A DNA stretch of 64,000 bases from a gamma proteobacterium symbiont of Ctena orbiculata (GCA_003058525.1 QBVD01000052.1:42974-106973); one strand, 5' to 3'; positions 10,313-19,791 are shown, counted from the first letter of the stretch. The notes: generated by a model from the sequence alone, not told the origin. A program made the numbers and translations.

Positions 10313-11528
10313 ATCTATCGACCTTTTTTCATGCCTAACTCGCTGAATTTATGAATATTGAATAGTTAGGCATGATAGTGATCATGGTTAGTTCAAAGGC
10401 TGATTGCAGCTATGGACCTGGAATGATATTCTGCTTGATATCTTACCATTTAATATCAGGTAGGAGTAATAAGATCATGAAATTACTAATAAAATTACAT
10501 TCATCCTAACACACTTCACTCAGTTCTTTAACGTGTCGATACGATTAGTCAGAACAATGAAGTTTGTCAGATTTGAAGAGTACAACATCATCTTAGTAAA
10601 CATCATTTATTACAAATGGGTGGGAATACAAAATAATAGAGAAATTTATCTAGTTTTTATTAAAAACCAACGGTTATTTTCCTGACTAGGTTTCAATGTC
10701 TGACAATATATGTAGCTAGGTCCAGTGTATTTGTTCATTGATGAGGGTAGATTACCAGTATGGCATCACTGATAAGTGATTATTCTGCTTATACATAAAT
10801 ATGAACGCTCACTGTGTACGGTACTTCTAATATTCACACCAATAGACAGTACTGAGCATCTGTAGTAGGGCCTACTCATTTAATCCAAAGGTTACGATTC
10901 AAGGGTACTGGTATGAACAGCATAAGCGTTCAGTTGGAAAATGATGTAATATATATTGCAGTTGCGTTTGAGATTTACACTTCACCTTTGACTGTACTAA
11001 TAGATTTGGATATGTAAGTGTTTATAATTTCTGCTTTGCAGAAATTCTCCGTGCGGGTCGTACCAACTCATATCATCATACTAAAGGCTATGAGATATAC
11101 AATTCGACTCACCGCAATAGGGTGGTTGACCCTGTGTTCTGACCTGTCCATGTTTAATCAACAAGTATGTCATGGAGGTGTATCTGCATCAATTTAATGG
11201 TGGGTGCATTATGAGGTTTTCGATGGGTGTCGTTACAGGGAATATATAAAATAGTCTGAAGGGACTTGATTACTCGATCCGGTTGGATATTTATATCTGG
11301 CTACAGAATGCATATGATCATTTAATCAATTAGCTTCTTCTGTAAAACGTTTTCTCATATAATACTCTTGAGTGTTGAATATGCCATTTTGCAAATAGTC
11401 AACTCATTTTCTAATAAAATATGGGTAATCACTATCATCAAGGTTAGCGGAATGCCACTTATATTATAATTTTACACGTTAAATTATTGTAAACTTGAGA
11501 TGTCCAAGATTATCAAGCGAAATGGTAG
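10313..11528. other. 1.2-kb AT-rich intergenic region between divergent sensor kinases
   Basis: No convincing gene was found. The region is clearly richer in A+T than the flanks. It holds a perfect 21-nt inverted repeat at 11026-11046 (arms AATTTCTGC and GCAGAAATT, 3-nt loop) with no T-tract, which could be an operator or a small RNA hairpin. It must contain the promoters of both divergent kinase genes. Its length is unusual for this otherwise compact window and suggests decayed or acquired DNA. Confidence 0.5.
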
Positions 11529-14018
11529 ATGACAGAACAAGATACCACTCGTTATTTTTCTATTGTTCAGAGGATTATTACTCGATTTAAAAATCGACCG
11601 GACTCTGAACATGAACAATCTATAGTCCGGATCGCTATTACGGTAATAGTGCTGATCTACCTTGGATTGTCGTCACTATTTGGCGAGCCTAGCGAATCTG
11701 TCAGGCATGGGCTGATTATTCTCTGCCTGTTCTTGGTGTTTTCCACATCGATTTTAGTAGCAATTGCAATCAATCCAGGCATCTCAGTCACCAGGCGGAT
11801 AATTTGTATGCTTGGTGACATGGGAATGATCTCATATCTTTTGTACTATTACGGTCAAATGATGACCCCACTCTATGTTGTATATCTATGGGTGTCATCT
11901 GGCTATGGGCTGCGCTACGGAAACCGCTATTTGGCTGCATCTACTGTGCTTGCTGCAATAGGCTTTATATTAGTAATGCGCTACAACGCAGAGTGGAGGG
12001 AGGATCCAACCACAGGTTGGAGTTTGTGGATCGGTCTAATTGTGTTGCCCATGTACATTGCCTCATTATTGGCCAAACTATCACGTGCTCTCGACGCTGC
12101 CAAATCTGCAAATGAAGCCAAAAGCCGGTTTCTGGCCAATATGAGTCATGAAATCCGTACACCTATTAATGGTGTAATCGGATTATTGGAGTTGTTAAGT
12201 GTTACACCTTTGGCGGAGAAGCAGAAGTCACTGGTACATGGGGCTCAATCATCAGCAGCTATGCTGTTGCACTTGATCAATGATGTATTGGATATTAGTA
12301 AAATTGAAGCAGGACGCATATCAATCGAATATGCTCAATTTGATTTACATGCTCTAGTAAATGGCGTTGTCGGATTATTTGATAATGAGGCAAGAAAAAA
12401 GAATCTGATATTAAAGCGAAATATTGATCCGGCATGTCCATACTGGTTGATCGGAGATGAACTGCATTTACGCCAGGTTTTGGTTAACTTGGTTGGGAAC
12501 GCTGTAAAGTTTACCAAGCAGGGGTGGGTTGAGGTGCGCGTAGAGGCCTGCAATATAACAAGTGAACGGGTGCAATTTAACATAATCGTCGAGGATACCG
12601 GGATAGGTATATCTGAAGAGGCCAAAACCTATATTTTTGATCCATTTCGACAAGAGGATGAGAGGATTAACCGGCGATTTGGAGGCACAGGATTAGGCAT
12701 GAGTATCGCCAAGCAACTAGTTGACTTGATGGAAGGGAAGCTTACGGCTTCGAGTGAGCCTGGTAAAGGCAGCCGGTTCACTTTAAATATGGAATGTCAG
12801 CGCGCTAGTACTCCTGCTAGTGTACAGTATTTGAGGTTTCCTGCCGGTATCCGTGTTGTCAGTAGTGACAGTACCTTAATCGAGACTTTGCGTGATTGGC
12901 TTGGAGAGTGGGAAGTAAGCTGTAAAGTAGACCTGGGAATTGCATTACAAACAGATTTTGACGAAACAGTTGTGCTTATTGATACACGTTGTTTGAAGGA
13001 TGGAGATAAGTCGATACTAAGTAATTCCGGCCTTGCCAGTCGAGACCTGATACTGATTACTGACAATGCTCAAGAATGGCAAGATGATAGTAAATTCAAC
13101 TATATCAATATACAGCCACTGCCGCTGGAACGGGAACGTTTATACAGCGTGCTACACAGTTTGCAGACTGCGTCATTCGACGAAACTGAATTACAGTCAA
13201 CTCAAGATAATGCACCAGTAAAACCGTTAGTAACAGGCCATATATTAGTGGCAGAAGACAACAAAATAAACCAACGAGTAACGTGTGGATTTCTTGAGCA
13301 GGACGGGCATAAGGTGGTTGTAGTAGATAATGGGGATGCGGCCCTTGATCAATTGGAGGCACAAGATTTTGACTTGGCGATCGTCGATATGATGATGCCT
13401 GGTCATGGAGGGCTGGATGTGGTCAAGTTATTTCGACATACACAGGGTAGTCGCACAGGCATGCCCTTTATCGTTCTCACTGCCAATGTGAGTAAGGAAG
13501 CACAGATGGCATGCGAGGACATAGGTGTTAAATATCTCAGTAAGCCACTGAGAGGAGTCGATCTAAAAGCAGAAGTTCAACAAATACTCATGCCAAGAAA
13601 GGATGAAGGATCTGGAACGAAGGTTGAATCTATCATTGGTATCACGGGTGCTCCAATAATCGAGGAGAATATTTATCGGGAATTGGTAGAACTATTAGGC
13701 GAAGGTTCACGACTGGAGTCTACCGTGCAAGATTTCTACGATGATATCGACCAACTTATAAAGGAAATGGATTTATCAGTCAGTTCAAGTGACTGGCAAA
13801 CTGTAGCAGATAATGCCCATGGCTTAAAAAGTGCTGCTGTTGGAATAGGTGCAAATCAATTAGCTGCTGCTGCCCGCAAATTGGAGGATGAAATGCGTAA
13901 AATCCCACCACGGGTCCAAAAGGACCCGCTGGCAGGAATAAATGCAGCATATCGAGCAGTACGGAACGAACTACAGTCGCGTATCACAATCCCAGGTGAT
14001 TCAAGTGGCTTGTCGTAA
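11529..14018 (+). CDS. rpfC: RpfC-type hybrid sensor kinase, DSF receptor
   Basis: Membrane sensor for diffusible signal factor (DSF, a cis-2-unsaturated fatty acid). The 829-residue protein has the RpfC order: a cytosolic N-terminus with DSEHEQSIVRIAIT (close to the DSEHAQNLIRIIIT stretch of Xanthomonas RpfC), about five TM helices, HisKA with His207 in MSHEIRTP, HATPase (NLVGNAVKFT, DTGIGIS, GGTGLGM), a degenerate receiver-like spacer, a receiver with Asp620 in IVDMMMP, and a C-terminal HPt with His764 in AHGLKSAA. Its 3' end overlaps the convergent rpfF gene by 18 bases. No HD-GYP regulator RpfG lies in the window. Identification as RpfC rests on domain order, N-terminal similarity and the rpfF neighbour. 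Confidence 0.9.
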   Translation: MTEQDTTRYFSIVQRIITRFKNRPDSEHEQSIVRIAITVIVLIYLGLSSLFGEPSESVRHGLIILCLFLVFSTSILVAIAINPGISVTRRIICMLGDMGMISYLLYYYGQMMTPLYVVYLWVSSGYGLRYGNRYLAASTVLAAIGFILVMRYNAEWREDPTTGWSLWIGLIVLPMYIASLLAKLSRALDAAKSANEAKSRFLANMSHEIRTPINGVIGLLELLSVTPLAEKQKSLVHGAQSSAAMLLHLINDVLDISKIEAGRISIEYAQFDLHALVNGVVGLFDNEARKKNLILKRNIDPACPYWLIGDELHLRQVLVNLVGNAVKFTKQGWVEVRVEACNITSERVQFNIIVEDTGIGISEEAKTYIFDPFRQEDERINRRFGGTGLGMSIAKQLVDLMEGKLTASSEPGKGSRFTLNMECQRASTPASVQYLRFPAGIRVVSSDSTLIETLRDWLGEWEVSCKVDLGIALQTDFDETVVLIDTRCLKDGDKSILSNSGLASRDLILITDNAQEWQDDSKFNYINIQPLPLERERLYSVLHSLQTASFDETELQSTQDNAPVKPLVTGHILVAEDNKINQRVTCGFLEQDGHKVVVVDNGDAALDQLEAQDFDLAIVDMMMPGHGGLDVVKLFRHTQGSRTGMPFIVLTANVSKEAQMACEDIGVKYLSKPLRGVDLKAEVQQILMPRKDEGSGTKVESIIGITGAPIIEENIYRELVELLGEGSRLESTVQDFYDDIDQLIKEMDLSVSSSDWQTVADNAHGLKSAAVGIGANQLAAAARKLEDEMRKIPPRVQKDPLAGINAAYRAVRNELQSRITIPGDSSGLS

Positions 14019-14909
14019 ACTATTCTGAGGCAGTTCTGCCAGTTTAGCCGCTCGTTTGTTCTGTGCCCGTACGAGTCGTTGCATGACGTTGATTTCGTTT
14101 TGACGCAGATTAAGTGCCGCGTCTACCCACTGCGTTGTAATACCCAAAAGTTCCTCGTACGGAACGCTGTTGTAGTTCTGGCGTACATGGCGCAGAAGTT
14201 TAAGGGCATTTGTGCGGCGTTGAGCCGTGCGGATATAGTTTGACAGCGCAATATCTCCGGCGCCTTCGTCAGCTAATATATCGATAACACCAAGGTCATA
14301 TAGGGTTTCTGCTGTGTAAAGATCACCACTATAAATCAATCTTTCTGCGAGACTCGTACCGACACGACGCGATAAAAAGCTGTATGCCCCCATACCTGGA
14401 AACATGTTGAACAATACTTCGGGAAAGCCCAGGTGGGTTCCACGTTCAGCGATAATGACATTGCACGAAAGGGCTGCCTCGAAGCCTCCTCCCTGGGCAT
14501 TTCCCTCCACCAATGCGATAGTAGTGACGGGTTGACCAAGATGGCTGTGAAATCCATAAGCTCCATCTATACAGGCTATTGCGTAATCCATCAACTTCTC
14601 TCGATCACGTTGTTCTATGAGCTCTACAAATAAGGCTAAGTCCCCGCCCAAATTAAAGGTTTGCTCATCTCCGGAAGCAAACACGATATATCTCCAGTCT
14701 GAGTGTCCCTTGGTTTGATAATCCACTCTAATAGTTTGAGTCATGTGACTCTGAAAAACGCGTATATCGTCTAACAGGGTAGGAGTGAAACAGGGTCTGG
14801 GGTGTGGTTGCATGCGAAAAACTGCTGTTCCAAGTGATGCGTTCAAGTGAAGCGTTGCCTGCTTTAGAGATGGTTTTTGGTTGATAGACGCTAAATTGAC
14901 GGTTTCCAT
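14001..14909 (-). CDS. rpfF: RpfF-type DSF synthase (crotonase fold)
   Basis: Enzyme of the enoyl-CoA hydratase/isomerase superfamily that makes cis-2-enoic acid signals from acyl-ACP by dehydration and thioester cleavage. The 302-residue protein carries both catalytic glutamates of RpfF at the right 20-residue spacing: Glu144 in GGGFEAALS and Glu164 in GFPEVLFNMFPGMG. The LFNMFPGMGAYSFLSRRVG stretch is typical of RpfF rather than ordinary crotonases. ATG 14909 is chosen because GAGG lies 8 bases upstream; an in-frame ATG 33 bases earlier has no such site. The gene overlaps the 3' end of rpfC tail-to-tail, so antisense interference between the two transcripts is possible. Confidence 0.92.
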   Translation of the reverse strand: METVNLASINQKPSLKQATLHLNASLGTAVFRMQPHPRPCFTPTLLDDIRVFQSHMTQTIRVDYQTKGHSDWRYIVFASGDEQTFNLGGDLALFVELIEQRDREKLMDYAIACIDGAYGFHSHLGQPVTTIALVEGNAQGGGFEAALSCNVIIAERGTHLGFPEVLFNMFPGMGAYSFLSRRVGTSLAERLIYSGDLYTAETLYDLGVIDILADEGAGDIALSNYIRTAQRRTNALKLLRHVRQNYNSVPYEELLGITTQWVDAALNLRQNEINVMQRLVRAQNKRAAKLAELPQNSLRQAT

Positions 14910-15793
14910 TGGGTACCTCGATAGTTGATCTGATTCTCTCATTGGGTTATGGAATACCGGGCTGACCGGTATTGCTATCCCAGAGTATATATAATGAAGG
15001 GAAAGGGGGATTGAGGTTAAGGGGAGGGATATGAAAAAGCGTGACCAATTGCCATCGATCAGTTAAATCTATTCTAAACGTATAAAATTTATACACTTAG
15101 GGGCTGGGATAATGCACACATATGGGTTTATCTGATTACCACGCATTCTCCTGCTATCTGCGGCATCCAGTAATTTGCGGATTAGTTGTATCTGGGGCAG
15201 AGGGATTAGCAGAATCAGAATGGTATATTCAGTCCCATAGAAGCGGGCTTTACTGAAATCGTTACGTCACCCTATCTATGAATAAATGATTACACCACCA
15301 AGCTAGTGTAAGCCAAGATTAGTCGAAGAGGGGTAGTTCCTGCATCAATTTTTTAGGATTGTGATGTCGGCTACCAATGATCATCAAATTCGGTTCTTAT
15401 TCGTTGTGTAACCTTGAATCGTAATTGGTCCTAATTTTGGGAGGAATAAATCTCCCCAAATTCAGATAATGGCGACTCTGTAACGTCTGGGTGTCCGGCT
15501 GGATGTGCCCTAGGAGGGGATTGCTGTTGGTATTTTCTTACCTAGGCTAAGATTTAAAGTAGGCTTGCGTTTATCGTTTGGTGGTGGCTTGGTGATCTCA
15601 TCAGATTCGTGACCATCTTTTGTTTTATTTAATAAACAAATAGTTATATATCATATTTAATGTTGTTTAGTGGGTAGCTGTTTTTTTGGCTATTTTTTTG
15701 TGCGCTAACACCACTAACCAGACATCTGTTAGCGCAGAACATTTAATTACTCGTGAATTAGGGATTTGTCAAACGCTTGAGAGGAGAACACTT
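14910..15793. other. AT-rich intergenic region between rpfF and cfa
   Basis: About 880 bases without a supported gene. It must hold the divergent promoters of rpfF and cfa. A short inverted repeat around 15435-15461 (GGGAG / CTCCC inside AATTTTG / CCAAATT) has no T-tract. Nothing else was recognised. Confidence 0.45.
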
Positions 15794-17005
15794 ATGCCTT
15801 TCGAGAATATCAATCACGGCTTGCACAATGGACCACGGAAAGAAATTGCGCCTCCCAAGGTCTTAGTTGATCTGCTTGCCCAGGCGGATATCCAATTCAA
15901 CGGTAGTCGACCCTGGGATATTCTAGTATATGATGATTCACTGTTCAAACGTGTGTTGACTCGGGGCTCACTCGGTTTTGGTGAAGCCTACATGGATTGT
16001 CTATGGGGCTGTGCAGCAATGGATGAGTTGTTTACCCGGTTAATGGCTGTTGGTATCGAAGAACAACTTGCCAGCTGGTTCAAATTTCGCATGCTAGTTG
16101 AAATTGTCCGGCAATATCTATTCAATCTGCAGTCAATCCAGCGAACCTTCCAGGTCGGTGAACGGCACTATGATATCGGTAACGATATCTTTGAGGCCAT
16201 GCTCGACACCAGTATGACTTACTCTTGTGGCTATTGGGAGTCTGCCGACAATTTGGAATTGGCACAACAGGATAAATTAGAATTGATCTGTCGCAAGTTA
16301 CAGTTGCAACCAGGTGAGCGATTACTCGAAATAGGTTGTGGATGGGGCTCCCTGATGCAATATGCGGCAGAGCATTTTGGTGTCAGCGTTGTGGGTGTCA
16401 CGGTGTCTAAAGCACAACAACAAAGAGTCCGGGAACGCTGTAAGGATCTTCCTGTCACGGTTGAACTCAAGGACTACAGGGAAATTACAGGCAGCTATGA
16501 CAAGGTGGTATCCGTAGGCATGTTCGAGTATGTAGGCCACAAGAACTATCGCACCTATTTCCATACCGTAGACAGATTGCTCAGGGATAACGGTTTGTTC
16601 CTGCTGCACACGATCGGCCAGAACAAAACAGCGAAGACATTAGATCCCTGGATAGATAAATATATTTTCCCCAACGGTAAACTGCCTTCTGCACAGGAGA
16701 TAACGCAATCCCTGGAATCTGTGTTCCTGATACAGGATTGGCACAATTTCGGACCGGACTATGACCGAACATTAATGGCCTGGTGGCATAATTTTGACCA
16801 TGCCTGGCCTGAGCTGCGTAAGCACTATGACGAACGTTTTTATCGCATGTGGAAATACTATCTGCACTCATGTGCCGGTTTTTTCCGCAGTCGCCAGGGG
16901 CAGCTTTGGCAACTAGGGCCTGTTAACACTAATCCAATCGGCTCTGTTGTGTCTGAAAATGCGCCAATCAAGGCGCGAGGAGTGAGGTTTGGTGATTCCA
17001 AATGA
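15794..17005 (+). CDS. cfa: Cyclopropane-fatty-acid synthase, C-terminus replaced by MITE insertion
   Basis: SAM-dependent enzyme that cyclopropanates unsaturated acyl chains of membrane phospholipids. The SAM site (ERLLEIGCGWGSLM, near residue 176) and the CFA-family motifs GERHYDIGNDIFEAMLD and MFEYVGHKNY are intact. ATG 15794 has GAGGAGA upstream, so an earlier in-frame start is rejected. The last 29 residues and the stop codon come from a 271-bp repeat element that begins at 16913. Removing the element and one copy of its flanking duplication restores a reading frame that runs on as LVLNKRQCEGVYRSVR and stops at 17230, close to the normal end of E. coli Cfa (LWQVVFSRG...LRVAR). The enzyme is therefore 403 residues with a foreign tail; whether it remains active is unknown. 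Confidence 0.9.
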   Translation: MPFENINHGLHNGPRKEIAPPKVLVDLLAQADIQFNGSRPWDILVYDDSLFKRVLTRGSLGFGEAYMDCLWGCAAMDELFTRLMAVGIEEQLASWFKFRMLVEIVRQYLFNLQSIQRTFQVGERHYDIGNDIFEAMLDTSMTYSCGYWESADNLELAQQDKLELICRKLQLQPGERLLEIGCGWGSLMQYAAEHFGVSVVGVTVSKAQQQRVRERCKDLPVTVELKDYREITGSYDKVVSVGMFEYVGHKNYRTYFHTVDRLLRDNGLFLLHTIGQNKTAKTLDPWIDKYIFPNGKLPSAQEITQSLESVFLIQDWHNFGPDYDRTLMAWWHNFDHAWPELRKHYDERFYRMWKYYLHSCAGFFRSRQGQLWQLGPVNTNPIGSVVSENAPIKARGVRFGDSK

Positions 17006-17183
17006 GTGACGAGCAACGCCGAGTGGCGCATTTTCAGGCACAACCCGAAGGGCTGGGGCTGTTTTTCCACCCAGCGGCGTTATCATTCGCTCATTTAGCA
17101 CGGCTAAACCTCGCTCATTCTGCCTTGCTGGGTAAAAAAACAGCTCCAGCAGAGCCGATTGGATTAGTGTTAACAGGCCCTAG
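16913..17183. mobile_element. MITE-like element, copy 1 (inserted in cfa)
   Basis: A 271-bp element bounded by perfect 34-bp terminal inverted repeats (outer bases CTAGGGCCTGTTAACAC). Inside are two further inverted-repeat pairs: arms 16946-16966 / 17024-17044 (20 of 21 matching) and arms 17052-17075 / 17127-17150 (21 of 24 matching). A single strand could therefore fold as a long stem with two side hairpins. There is no transposase gene. The flanks fit a target duplication of TA, or CTAG, since both give the same pre-insertion sequence. CTAG/TA targets are used by IS630/Tc1-type and some IS5-type transposases. It differs from copy 2 at 4 positions. Confidence 0.9.
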
Positions 17184-17263
17184 TACTGAATAAACGTCAG
17201 TGTGAGGGTGTTTACCGCTCGGTGCGTTGACAACAATTGGATAGATCTGGTTGAGCAACAGAT

Positions 17264-17290
17264 AAAAAAAGCGCCACAATGTGGCGCTTG
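17264..17290 (-). terminator. Rho-independent terminator after fccB
   Basis: Ten-base arms (17269-17278 and 17280-17289, AAGCGCCACA / TGTGGCGCTT) are followed on the minus strand by a run of seven T. It lies just past the fccB stop and ends the fccAB transcript, which converges on cfa. Confidence 0.85.
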
Positions 17291-17330
17291 AATAGCCTGT
17301 TTTTAGTCTTTCTACAAAGTGTTTTTTTTA

Positions 17331-18617
17331 TCAGGTGAACATATCTGAGGTGATATTCTTGAACCAGCTGCGCGCATACTGCGCCTCGATGGCTCTTGTC
17401 TCAGCGGATGCATCCATTGGCGAAAGACCTCCGGCACCTTTGACACCGACGATCTTACCGTTAACCAATTGGTAGACAGCAGCTACCGAGATGCCCCAAT
17501 CAGGTGTGATGATGCTGTAACAGGTGTTCACATAGGAGGGTTCGCCCGGTGCCTCACCGTTAAGCGCAGCGACAATGGCGGCGGCGCAGACCTTACCCTG
17601 TGAGTTGGCGGCATAGCCTGACTTGGGCATCTTGCCGGCAATACTGGCGTCACCGATGACGTGCACATCCTTATGGATCTTCGATTCGAATGTACTCTGG
17701 TTGACCGGACACCAGCCGGAATCATCGGTCAGTCCGGCGACTTGTGCGATCTTACCCGCCTTCTGTGCCGGGATAACATTGAGGACATCGCCTTTGTACT
17801 CGTCTACCTGTCCGACCAGAGTCATGTTGTCTGGATCGATTGCTTCGATGATACCGCCGTCGGCGCCACTAACCCACTCGATGGTATCGCCATAGAACTT
17901 CTTATAGCCCTGCATGAAAAGGCCCTGTTTGGAGAACTTATCCTTGGCGTCCAGGATAATGACCTTCGACTTGGGTTTGTGATGCTTGAAGTAGTGGGCG
18001 ATCTGTGCAGCACGCTCATAGGGACCTGGTGGACAGCGGAAGGGATTGGGTGGCGCCGCGATATAGCAGACACCGCCATCCTTCATGGCCATGAGCTGTT
18101 TATGCAGGAGAGTGGTTTGCGGACCCGCCTTCCAGGCGTGGGGAATCTTCTCCGCCACGGCCGCACTGTGACCCTCGATCATTTCAAAACGGAAGTCGAT
18201 GCCTGGGGAGATCACCAGTTTGTCGTACTGGTACTGGTTACCGCCGGCACCCTTGACGGTATGGTTGGCCGCATCGATCTCCACCACTTCGTCGTGCACC
18301 ACTTCGACATTGTGGTTCTGATTCATGGCCTTGTAGTTGAATGTGATGCTGCCGATATCCCGTTCACCACCCAGCACCTCGTTGCTGAGGGGGCAGGAGA
18401 CATATTGGGTATTCTTCTCGATCAGCATGACATCGATCGAGGGATCGGCCTTTTTAATATATTTAGCGGCGATAGCGCCACCGTAGCCGCCACCGATCAC
18501 AATCACCCGCCCTTTGGCACCTTTACCGAATGATACCGGGCTGAATGAAGCGACGCTACCCAGTGCTGCACATGCGCCGGTGGCTTTGATAAATTTTCTT
18601 CGTGTTAGTCTGGCCAT
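17331..18617 (-). CDS. fccB: Flavocytochrome c sulfide dehydrogenase, flavoprotein subunit
   Basis: Periplasmic FAD subunit that oxidises sulfide and passes electrons to the FccA heme subunit. The 428-residue protein has a twin-arginine signal (RLTRRKFIKATGA near the N-terminus) and an FAD dinucleotide fold (VIVIGGGYGGAIAAKYI). The family's redox-active cysteine pair appears as FRCPPGPYERA and GWCPVNQ. A C-terminal FCSD flavin-binding segment follows (SYVNTCYSIITPDWG). I chose the ATG at 18617, which has GGGGGAGAG just upstream, instead of an in-frame ATG 15 bases earlier that overlaps fccA. The start lies 11 bases past the fccA stop, so the two are co-transcribed. Confidence 0.95.
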   Translation of the reverse strand: MARLTRRKFIKATGACAALGSVASFSPVSFGKGAKGRVIVIGGGYGGAIAAKYIKKADPSIDVMLIEKNTQYVSCPLSNEVLGGERDIGSITFNYKAMNQNHNVEVVHDEVVEIDAANHTVKGAGGNQYQYDKLVISPGIDFRFEMIEGHSAAVAEKIPHAWKAGPQTTLLHKQLMAMKDGGVCYIAAPPNPFRCPPGPYERAAQIAHYFKHHKPKSKVIILDAKDKFSKQGLFMQGYKKFYGDTIEWVSGADGGIIEAIDPDNMTLVGQVDEYKGDVLNVIPAQKAGKIAQVAGLTDDSGWCPVNQSTFESKIHKDVHVIGDASIAGKMPKSGYAANSQGKVCAAAIVAALNGEAPGEPSYVNTCYSIITPDWGISVAAVYQLVNGKIVGVKGAGGLSPMDASAETRAIEAQYARSWFKNITSDMFT

Positions 18618-18628
18618 TGCTCTCCCCC

Positions 18629-19297
18629 TCATTTCTCGCTCAGATAGTAGTGAGCCATGGCTTGCAACTCTTTCTGAGAGAGTTCGGCGACTCGTTTACC
18701 CATTTTTCTCGGCAGACAGCGCCGGCCTTTCTTGTGGCAATCCTTCAGGTAGATCATTGTGTAATCCGGCCACTGCCCAGCCAGCCGGGGAGCATCGTCC
18801 TCCTGAACTCTGCCGCCATCTTCATGGCATGTTTTGCACCGCTTTTCATGTATCTTTTTACCTATAGCAGCCAGCTTTTTGTCAGCTTTGGCGGGACTGG
18901 AGACCCAAGGCTGGCTGGCGATATAGGAAGCGATCGCCTTCAACTCATTGTCGGAGTAACCTTTGGCAATCCGGCCCATGATGGTCGAGTCCCGCTCGCC
19001 ACTCTTGAACTCGGCCAGTACCAGCTGCATATACTCCTTTTCCATACCGCCGATGATCGGCATAGCATCGCCGGCGCTGGCACCGTCGGTTCCATGACAG
19101 CCGGCACATGTATTGGCAAGCATGCTGGGGGAACGGATACCTGGTGGCTTGGCGGGGGCCATCTCAGCCGCAGGTTTGGCTGCAGTTTTGGCACTCTCTT
19201 TTTTCATTGCGCTGTCGGTGGTGCTGCAGCTCGACGCCAGCCAGCCAAACATCACGCCAACGAAGAGTGCCGTTGACAGTTTTCTGTTTATTTTCAT
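18629..19297 (-). CDS. fccA: FccA-like diheme cytochrome c subunit, predicted lipoprotein
   Basis: Electron-accepting diheme subunit of flavocytochrome c. The 222-residue protein has two heme sites, CAGCH (64-68) and CKTCH (154-158), in two cytochrome c553-like domains. The signal peptide ends in a lipobox, LASSC, with Cys24 as the predicted acylation site. An Ala/Lys/Pro-rich tether (about 30-53) follows. This predicts a membrane-anchored version, whereas classic FccA is soluble. It lies directly upstream of fccB and downstream of a small TPR gene on the same strand. Confidence 0.9.
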   Translation of the reverse strand: MKINRKLSTALFVGVMFGWLASSCSTTDSAMKKESAKTAAKPAAEMAPAKPPGIRSPSMLANTCAGCHGTDGASAGDAMPIIGGMEKEYMQLVLAEFKSGERDSTIMGRIAKGYSDNELKAIASYIASQPWVSSPAKADKKLAAIGKKIHEKRCKTCHEDGGRVQEDDAPRLAGQWPDYTMIYLKDCHKKGRRCLPRKMGKRVAELSQKELQAMAHYYLSEK

Positions 19298-19323
19298 GAA
19301 TATCTCCTCAGGTGGACTGTGGC

Positions 19324-19767
19324 TCAGTGTCCGGATTGTCCGGATCTTTGATCGAGCCAGGCCAGTACTTTATCGATATCTTGCTGTTTCGACGGACCCA
19401 GCTGCTCCGCTTCTTTCAATGCCTCTCTGGCCAGCGTGTAGCGGCCCAGATGCAGGTAGGCGACAGCCAGGCCGACGAAGGCATCCGCATTGTTGCGATC
19501 CAGCATGATCGCTTGTTGAAAACGCTTGATGCCGGACTTGTAGTCGCGTTGCAGCAGTTCCACGCCACCGAGCCGTGTATGGGCATGTGAAGATTGAGGG
19601 TCTGTCTCAACCGCTTTCACCAGTATAGCGTGCGCATCGTCAAGATTACCCGATTCGGACAATGCCTGTGCATCCGCAATCAACTGTTCGACACTCTCTT
19701 GTGCGATGGCGGTCGAGAAGCCCATGCTGAGCAAGACCGTCAGTAGATAGATGAGTTGTCTCCCCAT
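19324..19767 (-). CDS. Exported TPR-repeat protein
   Basis: A 147-residue protein with a Sec signal peptide (about 1-22, cleavage near AIA) followed by about three tetratricopeptide repeats. Such small periplasmic TPR proteins usually scaffold assembly of other proteins. It is first in the run TPR-fccA-fccB (26 bases to fccA), and a strong terminator separates it from the octaheme gene upstream. A role in assembling the sulfide dehydrogenase is inferred from position only. Confidence 0.75.
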   Translation of the reverse strand: MGRQLIYLLTVLLSMGFSTAIAQESVEQLIADAQALSESGNLDDAHAILVKAVETDPQSSHAHTRLGGVELLQRDYKSGIKRFQQAIMLDRNNADAFVGLAVAYLHLGRYTLAREALKEAEQLGPSKQQDIDKVLAWLDQRSGQSGH

Positions 19768-19791
19768 GAATGACCCCTATACAGGAAGATG

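Noticed and set aside
16858..17193. Short frames within MITE copy 1 (and the same within copy 2)
   Set aside because: They arise from the inverted-repeat structure and are shorter than any transposase; the two copies encode nothing conserved beyond the repeat itself.
17661..18533. Long open frame (290 codons) on the plus strand opposite fccB
   Set aside because: Fully antisense to a well-supported flavoprotein gene; composition is a mirror of its codon bias and shows no domain.
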